From positions 124,001 to 188,000 of the forward strand of contig NZ_SAIS01000007.1 of NCBI RefSeq assembly GCF_004360155.1: 64,000 bases of DNA, in the 5' to 3' direction. The notes under the pieces were generated by a model. The model had not been told where the DNA came from, searched no databases, and saw nothing but the letters and a program-made list of their open reading frames with translations. Made by a program: the position numbers and the translations under genes. Below, piece by piece: positions 8,575 to 16,226 of the stretch (positions are counted from its first letter, which is position 1; every line of letters begins with the position of its first letter). Source of the stretch: Paraglaciecola marina. GTDB lineage: Bacteria; Pseudomonadota; Gammaproteobacteria; Enterobacterales; Alteromonadaceae.

Positions 8575-9711
8575 ATGTTAGAGATTGATATGACTTTTAG
8601 AAAACTATTTTTTTGGTTTCACCTTATTATTGGCTGCAGTGCAGCGATATTTATTTTTTTAATGTCGTTTACTGGTGTTGCGTTAACCTATGAAAGACAA
8701 GTTATTCAAAGTGCTCAAAAGGCTAACTTTCCCGTGGCTCCTAGTAAGAACGCCAGTCGCTTAGCCTTAGATAAAATTGTGTTTATTGCTAAGTCATATC
8801 CTACAAAACAAGCCTCTACTATTAGTTTTTCAAAACAGCACAATGCTCCTTTTGTGATAAAAGATGGTCGTAAAACCTTAGCCTATTTGAATCCGTTCTC
8901 TGGCGAAGAGATTGCAGAGCCAGGCCAAGGAACGAGAGAGTTTATGGGTAAGGTCAGAGCCTTTCATCGCTGGTTAACCCTTGATGGAAAGTTCAGTGAA
9001 ACGGGCCGTTGGGTAAATGGTATTGCAAATATCATCTTCTTTTTATTGGCACTAACAGGCTTGTATTTATGGTTGCCATCTAGGTTTAAGAAAAGAGCCT
9101 TTAAACAAAAGTTGATCCTCACAAAAGAACACCCTAGCAAACAAGCTAGAAACTACCAGTGGCACAATACTTTTGGATTTTATATGGCGCCTATTTTAAT
9201 TGTGGTGATTTTTACAGCATTCTTTTTCTCATTTAAATGGCCAGGTAAAACCCTAGAAACCTTAGTATCAACAAGTACTAAAAGCTTTCCTAAAGCGGTG
9301 GCGTTAAGCTCGCAAATTACTCTGCAGCCCCTAACTACGCAACAGTTATTTATAAACGTTAGTAAGGCAAACCCAGATTGGAACACTATTAGTTTTTCGG
9401 CACCAAACAAAGCACTAAGTCTGCAAATATTTGATCTGGATATGGGCAATGGTGGCGAGCCTCAAAAGAAGAAAAGCGTGTGTCTAGACACCCTAAGTGG
9501 TGAGTTAGTGGCAGAGAAAACCTTTGATGACTATTCAACCTATCGAAAAATTAGAAACTACATTCGTTTTTTACATACTGGTGAAGTGTACGGGTTAATC
9601 GGCCAAACCATAGCGGGTATTGCTTCGCTATTAGCCTGTTTGTTGGTGTATACAGGTATAATGATGTCGATAAGGCGCTGGAAAAACAGTAGAGCCAAAG
9701 CCACTGTTTAG
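8575..9711 (+). CDS. PepSY-associated transmembrane protein (PiuB-like)
   Basis: The 378-residue protein follows the PepSY_TM plan: a helix at residues 15-35 (FFWFHLIIG), a periplasmic region, helices near residues 145-165 and 205-225, a second periplasmic domain, and a last helix near residue 345. Conserved His residues sit in FHLIIG, FHRWLTLDG, WHNTFG and FLHTGE, as in PepSY proteins linked to iron-siderophore uptake or flavin-dependent reductases. ATG 8590 is an equally good start (MTFRKLFFWFH). It lies 72 bases after the MFS gene on the same strand. A ferric reductase role is a family-based inference. Confidence 0.8.
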   Translation: MLEIDMTFRKLFFWFHLIIGCSAAIFIFLMSFTGVALTYERQVIQSAQKANFPVAPSKNASRLALDKIVFIAKSYPTKQASTISFSKQHNAPFVIKDGRKTLAYLNPFSGEEIAEPGQGTREFMGKVRAFHRWLTLDGKFSETGRWVNGIANIIFFLLALTGLYLWLPSRFKKRAFKQKLILTKEHPSKQARNYQWHNTFGFYMAPILIVVIFTAFFFSFKWPGKTLETLVSTSTKSFPKAVALSSQITLQPLTTQQLFINVSKANPDWNTISFSAPNKALSLQIFDLDMGNGGEPQKKKSVCLDTLSGELVAEKTFDDYSTYRKIRNYIRFLHTGEVYGLIGQTIAGIASLLACLLVYTGIMMSIRRWKNSRAKATV

Positions 9712-9724
9712 TGGCTTTGTATTT
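9697..9724 (+). terminator. intrinsic terminator overlapping the PepSY stop
   Basis: AAAGCCAC (9697-9704) pairs perfectly with GTGGCTTT (9711-9718) around a six-base loop, followed by GTATTTTAT. The hairpin begins inside the last codons of the PepSY gene. The T-tract is imperfect. Confidence 0.65.
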
Positions 9725-9763
9725 TATAGTAACTTGAATTAGATTAGGTAATTAACCTAATTA

Positions 9764-10465
9764 TTAGCTGTAGTAAGCTGAATGTATCCTTTCACAGAAT
9801 GCCACTAAATTACTGTACTCCTTGGTTAGATCAACTAAGGGCGACGGCATATTGGACAAGAGTATTTGCGCTAACATGGCGTAGCTAGTGATATCGAGTA
9901 GGCTGAGTTTGTTATTGAAAAAGTACTCTTTGTCTCCTAGTAAATCACTCATAGCTTGTAATTGAGCTTCGGCTATTTGCAGTATTTCAGCTTCACTGTG
10001 ACGGCCTATACCATGGCCATGCATAGATTTTATCATGCCTTTTCGGGCAACCTTAGGGATTATCTTGTTTAGTGGAAATGGCATGCTACCAAAAAAGGTG
10101 GGTTTGATTATTTCCCAGTTACTCTGGTACACCCATCTAAAATGTACAATACACCAATATAAGCGCTCTTCTAGGCTGGCACATGCTAAGTGGGATATAG
10201 CATTTTGCTCGGGGCTTAGGTGGCTATTAACATCAAACTGATATGTGTCTTTTAGGTAGTTTTCTATAAAAAAGCTATCGGATACGGTTTTATCGCCATC
10301 TTCAATATATGGGAGTTTTCCTTTCGGTGCTTTCTGCAAATATTGTGTACCACTGAGTACTTCAAAGGGCTGCTTTGAAACAGTAAGCAAAAAGTTTACT
10401 TTCAATACAAAAGGGCTTGGGTCAGGCACATTTAAGCTAGGGCCAAAGCTATATAATTTAATCAT
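9764..10465 (-). CDS. glutathione S-transferase-like protein (FAX/metaxin-type)
   Basis: This 233-residue protein has a thioredoxin-like N-terminal domain (residues 1-75: MIKLYSFGPS, then KGKLPYIEDG, the GST cis-proline region, and VSDSFFIENYL, matching the glutathione-gamma-Glu ESxxI position) followed by an all-helical C-terminal domain with a typical LSLLDITSYAML N-capping motif. The pattern resembles the FAX/metaxin-like GST group more than classical GSTs. It is the last gene of a minus-strand operon with a MAPEG protein and an AraC regulator. Substrate is unknown. Confidence 0.78.
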   Translation of the reverse strand: MIKLYSFGPSLNVPDPSPFVLKVNFLLTVSKQPFEVLSGTQYLQKAPKGKLPYIEDGDKTVSDSFFIENYLKDTYQFDVNSHLSPEQNAISHLACASLEERLYWCIVHFRWVYQSNWEIIKPTFFGSMPFPLNKIIPKVARKGMIKSMHGHGIGRHSEAEILQIAEAQLQAMSDLLGDKEYFFNNKLSLLDITSYAMLAQILLSNMPSPLVDLTKEYSNLVAFCERIHSAYYS

Positions 10466-10503
10466 TTTTCATCTCGTTAAACGCTTAAAATTGAATGTTG
10501 AAT

Positions 10504-10890
10504 TCAGTTAAAAAGTGCAGTTACTACACTAAATATTGCTAAAGCAGCAAGTACCATTATGGGGACAAGGGTTAACATAAATCCTAAGGATCTAGATGAT
10601 GGTCCGCTGATATAAGCTCGCCAATAGATAAATCTACCTACTAAGTAAACACAGCCGATGGCGGCCACCCATATAGGGTTTTGATGTTGCCCTGCCACAA
10701 ACAAGGATGGTAAAAATGCTACTATCATTTCGAGTGTGTTCATTTGCACTCGATACATGCGTTCGAACACTGGCGAGCCTGTTATGGCAGGTGCTTTTAA
10801 ACCGCTGGTTCTTCTAGCTTTACCTGTCATTGCACCAAAAAATAAATACTGGGCTACGGCTAGCATGGCAATTAATTCAATGTAATACAT
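10504..10890 (-). CDS. MAPEG family membrane protein
   Basis: The 128-residue protein has four hydrophobic helices and the MAPEG signature around residues 40-70 (ERMYRVQMNTLEMIVAFLP), including the E-R-x-x-x-x-x-N-x-x-E pattern that binds glutathione in microsomal GST and leukotriene C4 synthase relatives. It would be an inner-membrane trimer that conjugates glutathione to, or reduces, lipophilic electrophiles. It sits 38 bases from the GST-like gene and 30 bases from the AraC gene, all on the minus strand, giving two different glutathione-linked folds in one operon. Confidence 0.85.
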   Translation of the reverse strand: MYYIELIAMLAVAQYLFFGAMTGKARRTSGLKAPAITGSPVFERMYRVQMNTLEMIVAFLPSLFVAGQHQNPIWVAAIGCVYLVGRFIYWRAYISGPSSRSLGFMLTLVPIMVLAALAIFSVVTALFN

Positions 10891-10920
10891 GGGTGTTCAC
10901 TTAATTGGTAATGGAGTGAC

Positions 10921-11814
10921 TTAAGCTGATTGTGGCTCAATGGGCACAGCGTAATAGACTATTGAGTCGTCAGATTGGTAGTTAAACTCGGGTCCGTAGG
11001 TTTCAACATCGGGGCCGTAGGTATGCTTCATGTTTGAGCGCAATAACCAGCTTGAGTAGATGTAGCTAATGGTGCGATTAAAATGATCGGTATTAACTTG
11101 GCCAGTGTGCTGAAACTCAGCGTATTGTTGTTCTGGTAATTGAGTCGTCACCATTCCCTTTGGAATATCTGAGGCTTTTGATACCTCCACACACGACATA
11201 TAAAACAGCTTTTGCTCACCACTGGCATTTTCTTCAACAGTGATAATGCCGTAACAAGTACCTTCTATTGTATTGCTGATTTCAGCTAGCCTAGGCATAA
11301 AGCCTTCCCACAATGCTGGAAGTTTATCTGCTATGTTTGTTTTTTCTGACTCAATACCAATGACTTCGATTTTTATGCCCACCAATATTTTGGCTGGCTT
11401 AGTATAAATACGGGGCTCTAAATTGAGGTGTTGATGCAGGTTCTCTAAATACCCTTGGTCAAACCGAGCTTTTTTAATGATTAACGCTTGGCTGGCCCGT
11501 TGCCGATAGTCGCTTGGGGTATATCCAAATAACTTTTGAAATGCGCGGGTGTAAGACTCGTGGGACTCAAAGCCAGAAGCAATGGCAACGTCTAGTATTG
11601 AACGTTCTTTATCAAATAAGATATCCATAGAGTTGGCTATGCGTCTTGAGCGAACATAGGCCTTTAAGGTTTCGTTTGTTAGGGCTTTAAATATTCTCTG
11701 AAAATGCCAATGGCTCATGTTGGCATGGGCTGAAATAGAGGTAAGCGGTATGGGGGTGTCTAGGTTATCTTCAATGTAGTCAATGCCAAGTTGAATGCTG
11801 TCTAAGTATTTCAT
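10921..11814 (-). CDS. AraC-family regulator with GyrI-like effector domain
   Basis: Residues 1-105 form an N-terminal AraC-type double helix-turn-helix (SISAHANMSHWHFQRIF and AIASGFESHESYTRAFQKLFGYTPSDYR). Residues about 130-297 form a GyrI-like/SOUL-type small-molecule binding domain (PF06445), giving the same order as E. coli Rob. As first gene of the operon with the MAPEG and GST-like genes, it probably senses a hydrophobic or electrophilic compound and activates that operon. The arrangement as its own operon head suggests autoregulation, an inference. Confidence 0.88.
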   Translation of the reverse strand: MKYLDSIQLGIDYIEDNLDTPIPLTSISAHANMSHWHFQRIFKALTNETLKAYVRSRRIANSMDILFDKERSILDVAIASGFESHESYTRAFQKLFGYTPSDYRQRASQALIIKKARFDQGYLENLHQHLNLEPRIYTKPAKILVGIKIEVIGIESEKTNIADKLPALWEGFMPRLAEISNTIEGTCYGIITVEENASGEQKLFYMSCVEVSKASDIPKGMVTTQLPEQQYAEFQHTGQVNTDHFNRTISYIYSSWLLRSNMKHTYGPDVETYGPEFNYQSDDSIVYYAVPIEPQSA

Positions 11815-12025
11815 GTCTAATCCCTATTAGGTAGTGAAGCTATGTTAAACTCTAAAATTGTTGTTCATTTGACCTTTTGTGCTTTTTCTTTTTTTAAATG
11901 TAAATCTCTATTTGGGTTAGCCACAAGCTTACTGGATCTGTGCTGCTCAAGAATGCTTATGGCTTTACCGATAAACTAAGTACTTTGCAAAATAATGGCT
12001 ATATTTATACTCTTTTATTCTCCTA

Positions 12026-12856
12026 ATGGCTGGCATGTTAAACATCAAACCGATTATTCAGGTATTACTTTTATTTAGTTTTTTTGGGACGGTGTTAAAC
12101 GTTTACGCTGTTGATGAAATAAAATTGCTCAAGCCACTTTTGGGAATGGACAAAAGGGAAAGGCATAAAGATGAAGTTATATTTAGGGCTCTTGAGATAA
12201 CTATCCCTGAGTTTGGGCCATATTTATATAAAACTATAGATGTGGATATGACTCCGGGAAGAGCCCTTATTTCAATTCGTAGAGGCGAGTTAATCAATAC
12301 TTACATTGCAGCGTCCAGTGATATTTGGGACAAAAGTGCAACAGCAATAAAAATTCCTATACGACGAGGCTTAATGAGTTACCGGTTATTGCTAATACAC
12401 AGAGCTAACCTAGATAAATTTGAAAACGTTCAGACATTAGAAGATTTAAATATGTTAACAGCAGGTTTTCAGAGAGATTGGGCCATTACTGGCGTTTTTG
12501 AGAAAGCCAATATGAATATGATGACGTCACACACTTTCGAAGGGCTGTTCTCTATGTTAGAAAAACGTCGTTTTGATTATACGCCTAGAGCCATATATGA
12601 GGCATATGATGAATTAAACACCCGTAAAGATAAGCTTCCTAATTTAATGGTGGAGCCACATTTAGCTTTATACATTCCGCTTGTGACTTATGTTTATGTT
12701 TCAAAAAATGCGCCTCGTATCGCACAGAGAATCGAGGCCGGATTAAAGAAAATGTCAGCTAATGGAGATCTCGATAAGCTGCTAGATAAATATTATGAAG
12801 AGGATATAAAAAAGGCTGACTTAGCAAATAGAAAAATTATTTATTTTGATAAATAA
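12026..12856 (+). CDS. periplasmic solute-binding-like protein (SBP family 3-like)
   Basis: The 276-residue protein has a signal peptide (about residues 1-28, cleavage after NVYA) and the overall length and two-lobe pattern of family 3 extracellular binding proteins, with ALISIRRGELINTYIAASS in lobe one and LNMLTAGFQRDWAITGVFE at the lobe-two entry. No transporter genes are beside it, so it may serve as a sensor or orphan binding protein. The start is uncertain: ATG 12035 (MLNIKP) gives an equally good signal peptide. It is distantly similar in style to the protein at 31245-31958. Confidence 0.65.
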   Translation: MAGMLNIKPIIQVLLLFSFFGTVLNVYAVDEIKLLKPLLGMDKRERHKDEVIFRALEITIPEFGPYLYKTIDVDMTPGRALISIRRGELINTYIAASSDIWDKSATAIKIPIRRGLMSYRLLLIHRANLDKFENVQTLEDLNMLTAGFQRDWAITGVFEKANMNMMTSHTFEGLFSMLEKRRFDYTPRAIYEAYDELNTRKDKLPNLMVEPHLALYIPLVTYVYVSKNAPRIAQRIEAGLKKMSANGDLDKLLDKYYEEDIKKADLANRKIIYFDK

Positions 12857-12988
12857 CCTTGTCGTCACCAGATGTGCTTTTACCGCCACCGTAAAAAGAA
12901 GCTTAAACAGCTGATGCAGTATTCGATATTTTCTATTACAATTCTCGGCCATATTTTTTAAGCATAATTTAGGTTTCGAGCGGCAGAC

Positions 12989-14482
12989 ATGGCAGCAATT
13001 GGTATAGATTACGGTACATCAAATTCTGAGGTTGTGTATTTTGATGGTGAGCAGCATCATTTTATAAAGCTTGACCCTAGCTTAGAGTCTGCAAATAAAA
13101 TTCGTTCGTCTGTTTTTATCTACTATCAAGATGAATTGCCGTTACCGCCTGCAGCTATTATTGAAGCTAAAGTGTCACGTATCAAACAAGCCATAACCGA
13201 ACAGCTTGATAAAGCTAAAGATGGTTATTACGAAGCCAAAGACCCAAGAGAGCAGCGAGTTTACAGCGATAGAATTGATGAGCTGCGCGCTGAGTTACAC
13301 AACCGCCCCGCATTACAACGCCGCGCCATACAATTGTTACTTAAAGATATGACGGTACAAGATTTATCACTACAACAGTTGGTAGACACAGGGCAGTTTG
13401 CATTTGGTGAAGAGGGCTTTAAACGTTATTTAAAAACACCTGATAAAGGGCGTTTGATTTATTCACCTAAAAACTTTTTAGGGGCCAGTTTAGTAGAAGG
13501 TCAGCAGCAGGCATTTATTGGTATGATTGCTAAACAGTTAGAGTTTTTTAGGTTAAGTGCTGAGCAACAGCTAAATATGCCAGTTGATACTGCTGTGATT
13601 GGCCGCCCTGTTAAGTTTCATGGTACTAGAGGCGATGCCGGTAACAACCAAGCCATTAATATTATGACCCAAGCAGCCCAAAAAGCCGGTTTTAGCAAAG
13701 TAGATTTTTTAGAAGAGCCCATAGCAGCGGCCTATAAAATTGAACGCACCCTAAATAAACACACCAATGTGCTGGTGGTAGATATTGGTGGCGGTACTAC
13801 TGATATTTGTTGTATTCGTCTCTCTCCCGAAAAGCTGGCGAACCTAGACCGTCAACAAGATGTGCTATCGGTAACCGGCACTCGCTTAGGGGGAATGGAA
13901 TGTGATAAGAATCTTATTGTTAAGTCGATTTCACCTACAATGGGACAGGGGTTGCTAATGACCAATGGTTTGCCTGTGCCGCCGACCTATTACTCTGATA
14001 TGTGTGCTGTTGATGATATTCCAAAATTAAACCGCTTTTTCTCTGAAGAGTACGGTTTAGAAATAGCGCAAACTAAACATATGGTGAAAGAGCCAGAGTT
14101 ATTAGAGCGCTTACTCACAGTGCAAGAAGAAAAGCTTTCTGCCAGATTAGTCAACTCTGCACGTTTAGCTAAAGAGCTGCTATCGAGTAAACCCGCTATC
14201 ACTTTGCCGCTACATTACATTGAAGCTGATTACGGTGTAGATATTAATGTAGAAGAATTACAACGCTCCATGCAGTCATGGTTACGTCGAGTGAAAAAAC
14301 TAGTAAAAGAATGTTTAGATAACAGCGCAGAACAGCCAGAAATGCTATTTATTACAGGCGGCATGAGTTTGTCACCCATAGTGCAAAAAGAGCTACTAGA
14401 GATGCTACCCAACTTACCCTTAATGGAAGGCGACGCCTTTAACTCTGTGTGTGAAGGGTTAGCGATTCAGGCCGCTAAGTAG
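12989..14482 (+). CDS. yegD: YegD-type Hsp70 family chaperone
   Basis: The 497-residue protein begins with the actin/Hsp70 phosphate-1 motif GIDYGTSNSEV at residues 4-14. It has the phosphate-2 motif VVDIGGGTTDICCI near residue 268, an adenosine-type motif ITGGMSLSP near residue 455, and EEPIAAAYK near residue 246. It lacks the DnaK substrate-binding domain, as does E. coli YegD (about 450 residues), whose client is unknown. A charged helical insertion near residues 55-115 (AKVSRIKQAITEQ onward) explains part of the greater length. It is a single gene followed by a strong terminator. Confidence 0.82.
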   Translation: MAAIGIDYGTSNSEVVYFDGEQHHFIKLDPSLESANKIRSSVFIYYQDELPLPPAAIIEAKVSRIKQAITEQLDKAKDGYYEAKDPREQRVYSDRIDELRAELHNRPALQRRAIQLLLKDMTVQDLSLQQLVDTGQFAFGEEGFKRYLKTPDKGRLIYSPKNFLGASLVEGQQQAFIGMIAKQLEFFRLSAEQQLNMPVDTAVIGRPVKFHGTRGDAGNNQAINIMTQAAQKAGFSKVDFLEEPIAAAYKIERTLNKHTNVLVVDIGGGTTDICCIRLSPEKLANLDRQQDVLSVTGTRLGGMECDKNLIVKSISPTMGQGLLMTNGLPVPPTYYSDMCAVDDIPKLNRFFSEEYGLEIAQTKHMVKEPELLERLLTVQEEKLSARLVNSARLAKELLSSKPAITLPLHYIEADYGVDINVEELQRSMQSWLRRVKKLVKECLDNSAEQPEMLFITGGMSLSPIVQKELLEMLPNLPLMEGDAFNSVCEGLAIQAAK

Positions 14483-14822
14483 CTGTTAGCTCAAATCAAA
14501 TAAAGGCTTAGCACGCAAAGGTGTGAGTTTGCATCAGGCCAATTAGATGACACATAAAAAGGAGAAGTAATAACACTTCTCCTTTTTTGGTATTTGGGTA
14601 ATTAAAGTTAAGGTTTGGTGGTGGGGGGATTTGTAAATAAGGTACGGGTGTAACTTCACCTTTCACGCAGCGGTTAAGGCACGCGTCTTTTATAAGATAT
14701 TGATTAGCATAAATTACTGCTTTAGAGTGAGACTGGCTCAATTCGTGATAGAAAATGTTATGAAGAAAATTAAATAGGTATTGCACCTTTTATTAAATTG
14801 TTAACGTCACAAGGAAGTCATA
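14483..14822. other. gene-free stretch between yegD and the accessory patch
   Basis: The 340 bases hold the yegD terminator and no convincing coding frame. A minus-strand frame of 92 codons (14508-14786) crosses the terminator hairpin and has low-complexity proline and histidine content, so I do not call it. The last bases hold the ribosome binding site AAGGAAG (14811-14817) of the next gene. Confidence 0.4.
14556..14588 (+). terminator. strong intrinsic terminator after yegD
   Basis: A perfect 13-bp stem, AAAAAGGAGAAGT (14556-14568) with ACTTCTCCTTTTT (14575-14587), closes a six-base loop and ends in a T-tract. It lies 74 bases after the yegD stop codon. Confidence 0.85.
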
Positions 14823-15329
14823 TTGTCACCTGAAATAAATAAAGATGTATTAGTTAAAAATGTATTCGTACTTATGTGGCCTTGGGTAGCTGTAATTATT
14901 GCAATTATCGTAAGTATTATTATTTTAGGTATTGGTATATGGCTTAGTTTAGAGTTAGATGACTGGACTATATTTTCACGGTCTGGCTCTCTTCTGGTAG
15001 TGATTGCGCTAGCTTTGGCTATCCTTGATCATTCCAACTGGCTACAAAAAGTCATAAATGTTGGTAGTGATGCAGCCCTTCCTGAATTTAAAGAGAAACT
15101 AAAGCAAAACTTTTTAAATAAGGTTACCGAGAGACTAAGTAAGCATAATCTTCAAAAGTCTGAAGACGAAATTGAATATATAGTAAATATTGAGATATCT
15201 AAATATATTGAAGAAGTGCCTAACCGTATAGGTTCTAAGGTTAAAAGGTCATTTCAAAAATACGAATTAATAATTGCTGCTATTGGTACTATTGTTTGGG
15301 GTTTTGGAGACCTAGCCAAGTATATTTAG
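14823..15329 (+). CDS. membrane protein of unknown function with helical cytoplasmic domain
   Basis: The 168-residue protein starts at TTG 14823, supported by AAGGAAG five bases upstream. Two hydrophobic helices lie at about residues 17-42 and 52-70, then a charged, mainly helical stretch (residues 85-145), and a short C-terminal hydrophobic segment (ELIIAAIGTIVWGFG). I recognise no family. It heads an AT-rich run of three short plus-strand genes between yegD and the Tricorn-type protease gene, likely an accessory insertion. Confidence 0.6.
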   Translation: MSPEINKDVLVKNVFVLMWPWVAVIIAIIVSIIILGIGIWLSLELDDWTIFSRSGSLLVVIALALAILDHSNWLQKVINVGSDAALPEFKEKLKQNFLNKVTERLSKHNLQKSEDEIEYIVNIEISKYIEEVPNRIGSKVKRSFQKYELIIAAIGTIVWGFGDLAKYI

Positions 15330-15359
15330 CTTGTTAGCAGCGGGAGATGTAAAGGAAGT

Positions 15360-15578
15360 ATGGGTATAATTTCAGGGAGTGAAACAGTTAAGAGTTACAT
15401 TAATGCCAACCTTGTTAAAGTCGCAACTGATGATAGTGGTTGGAATGCACTTTACTTAAACAAAATTGATAATCAATATTGGGTGTTAACTTATCCTAGG
15501 TCTGAGGTTCATGGTGGCGGGCATCTAGAGCTTCAGAAAATAACCGAACTTTCCGCAAAGAGAAAATTTTGCTTTTAA
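15360..15578 (+). CDS. Imm27-like immunity protein (orphan)
   Basis: This 72-residue protein ends with the sequence W-x-A-L-Y ... Y-W-V-L-T-Y-P-R-S-E-V-H-G-G-G-H-L, which closely matches what I know of the Imm27 family (W..LY ... YWELTYPQSE.HGGGP). Imm27 proteins are predicted immunity partners of polymorphic toxins. No toxin gene is adjacent, so it would be an orphan immunity gene, perhaps protecting against neighbours. It begins 30 bases after the membrane protein stop; AGGA lies rather close to the ATG. The family call is from memory of the motif. Confidence 0.6.
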   Translation: MGIISGSETVKSYINANLVKVATDDSGWNALYLNKIDNQYWVLTYPRSEVHGGGHLELQKITELSAKRKFCF

Positions 15579-15704
15579 TATATCATCCTCAAAAACATGA
15601 ATAGTGATGTACTCAGGTTTTCCTCAAAAGTGGTGCAGGTTAATTTTGCCAAATGAAAGCTTAAAACTGCCACATTCAAAAAGTCATATATTTAGGAGCG
15701 TTTT

Positions 15705-16085
15705 ATCAAATATCTAACTGTAGTGTTTGCTGTTACATTATTGGGTTGTGTGTCCAAACCCGAAAAAGTTACTGAAACACAAACGGTTACTGAGACGAAG
15801 TTGGTTACTGTTGAAAAAGAATATACTCCTCAATTGTGGTCTCACCACAAAGTCGTAAAAGAGACGCCAGCGTTATGTGCTGTAAAAGGTGTTTCTATTT
15901 TAAACTCATTAGGGTTTAAGTCGGTTGTTAAAAATGGAAATTACGTTTACGGTAATTTTAGTAATAACCGTGCTGCGATAAAGTGCGTAACCGTTGATAA
16001 GCAAACTTTTGTATATGCAGCTGTAGCAGGAGCTGATGTTAAGACTGTTGAAAAGCTTAGAAATGAAATTGCTTGGAAGTTGTAA
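15705..16085 (+). CDS. small lipoprotein with apparent ATC start codon
   Basis: From the ATC at 15705 the frame reads (M)KYLTVVFAVTLLGC, an ideal lipoprotein signal with Cys at residue 15, and TAGGAG lies at 15693-15698, six bases upstream. The first usual start codon, GTG 15723, would leave only nine residues before the cysteine with no positive charge. The mature part begins with a Thr/Glu/Val-rich repeat-like stretch (TETQTVTETKLVTVEKE), then a compact domain with two further cysteines (ALCAVKG and IKCVTVD), perhaps a disulfide. Function is unknown. If ATC is a substitution in this strain, the gene may be poorly translated. Confidence 0.6.
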   Translation: MKYLTVVFAVTLLGCVSKPEKVTETQTVTETKLVTVEKEYTPQLWSHHKVVKETPALCAVKGVSILNSLGFKSVVKNGNYVYGNFSNNRAAIKCVTVDKQTFVYAAVAGADVKTVEKLRNEIAWKL

Positions 16086-16170
16086 CAGTTCATTGGCATA
16101 CTTTCGCGCTTTCTTTTTTACGTCGGCTTTTCCATAAAGCTTAAAAATACCACTGCGGTATAAGTCCAGT

Positions 16171-16207
16171 AAAGGTGGGTTAACAATGAAACCCACCTTT
16201 GAGTTTT
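16171..16207. terminator. hairpin between convergent genes
   Basis: AAAGGTGGGT (16171-16180) and ACCCACCTTT (16191-16200) form a perfect 10-bp stem with a ten-base loop between the lipoprotein stop (16085) and the stop of the minus-strand Tricorn homologue (16227). Only short T-runs follow on either strand. It may stop transcription from both sides. Confidence 0.6.
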
Positions 16208-16226
16208 TACTATTTTTAATGGCGGG

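Noticed and set aside
14600-14720. attC-like integron site before the accessory genes
   Set aside because: Short GTTAAGG and TAAC elements are present, but no paired core sites with the right spacing and no integrase are visible.
14508-14786. Minus-strand frame of 92 codons
   Set aside because: It spans the yegD terminator hairpin, has odd composition and no ribosome binding site; most likely a chance frame.
15909-16196. Minus-strand frame opposite the lipoprotein gene
   Set aside because: It crosses the hairpin at 16171-16200 and lies opposite a better supported gene; the lysine-rich stretch comes from AT-rich non-coding sequence.
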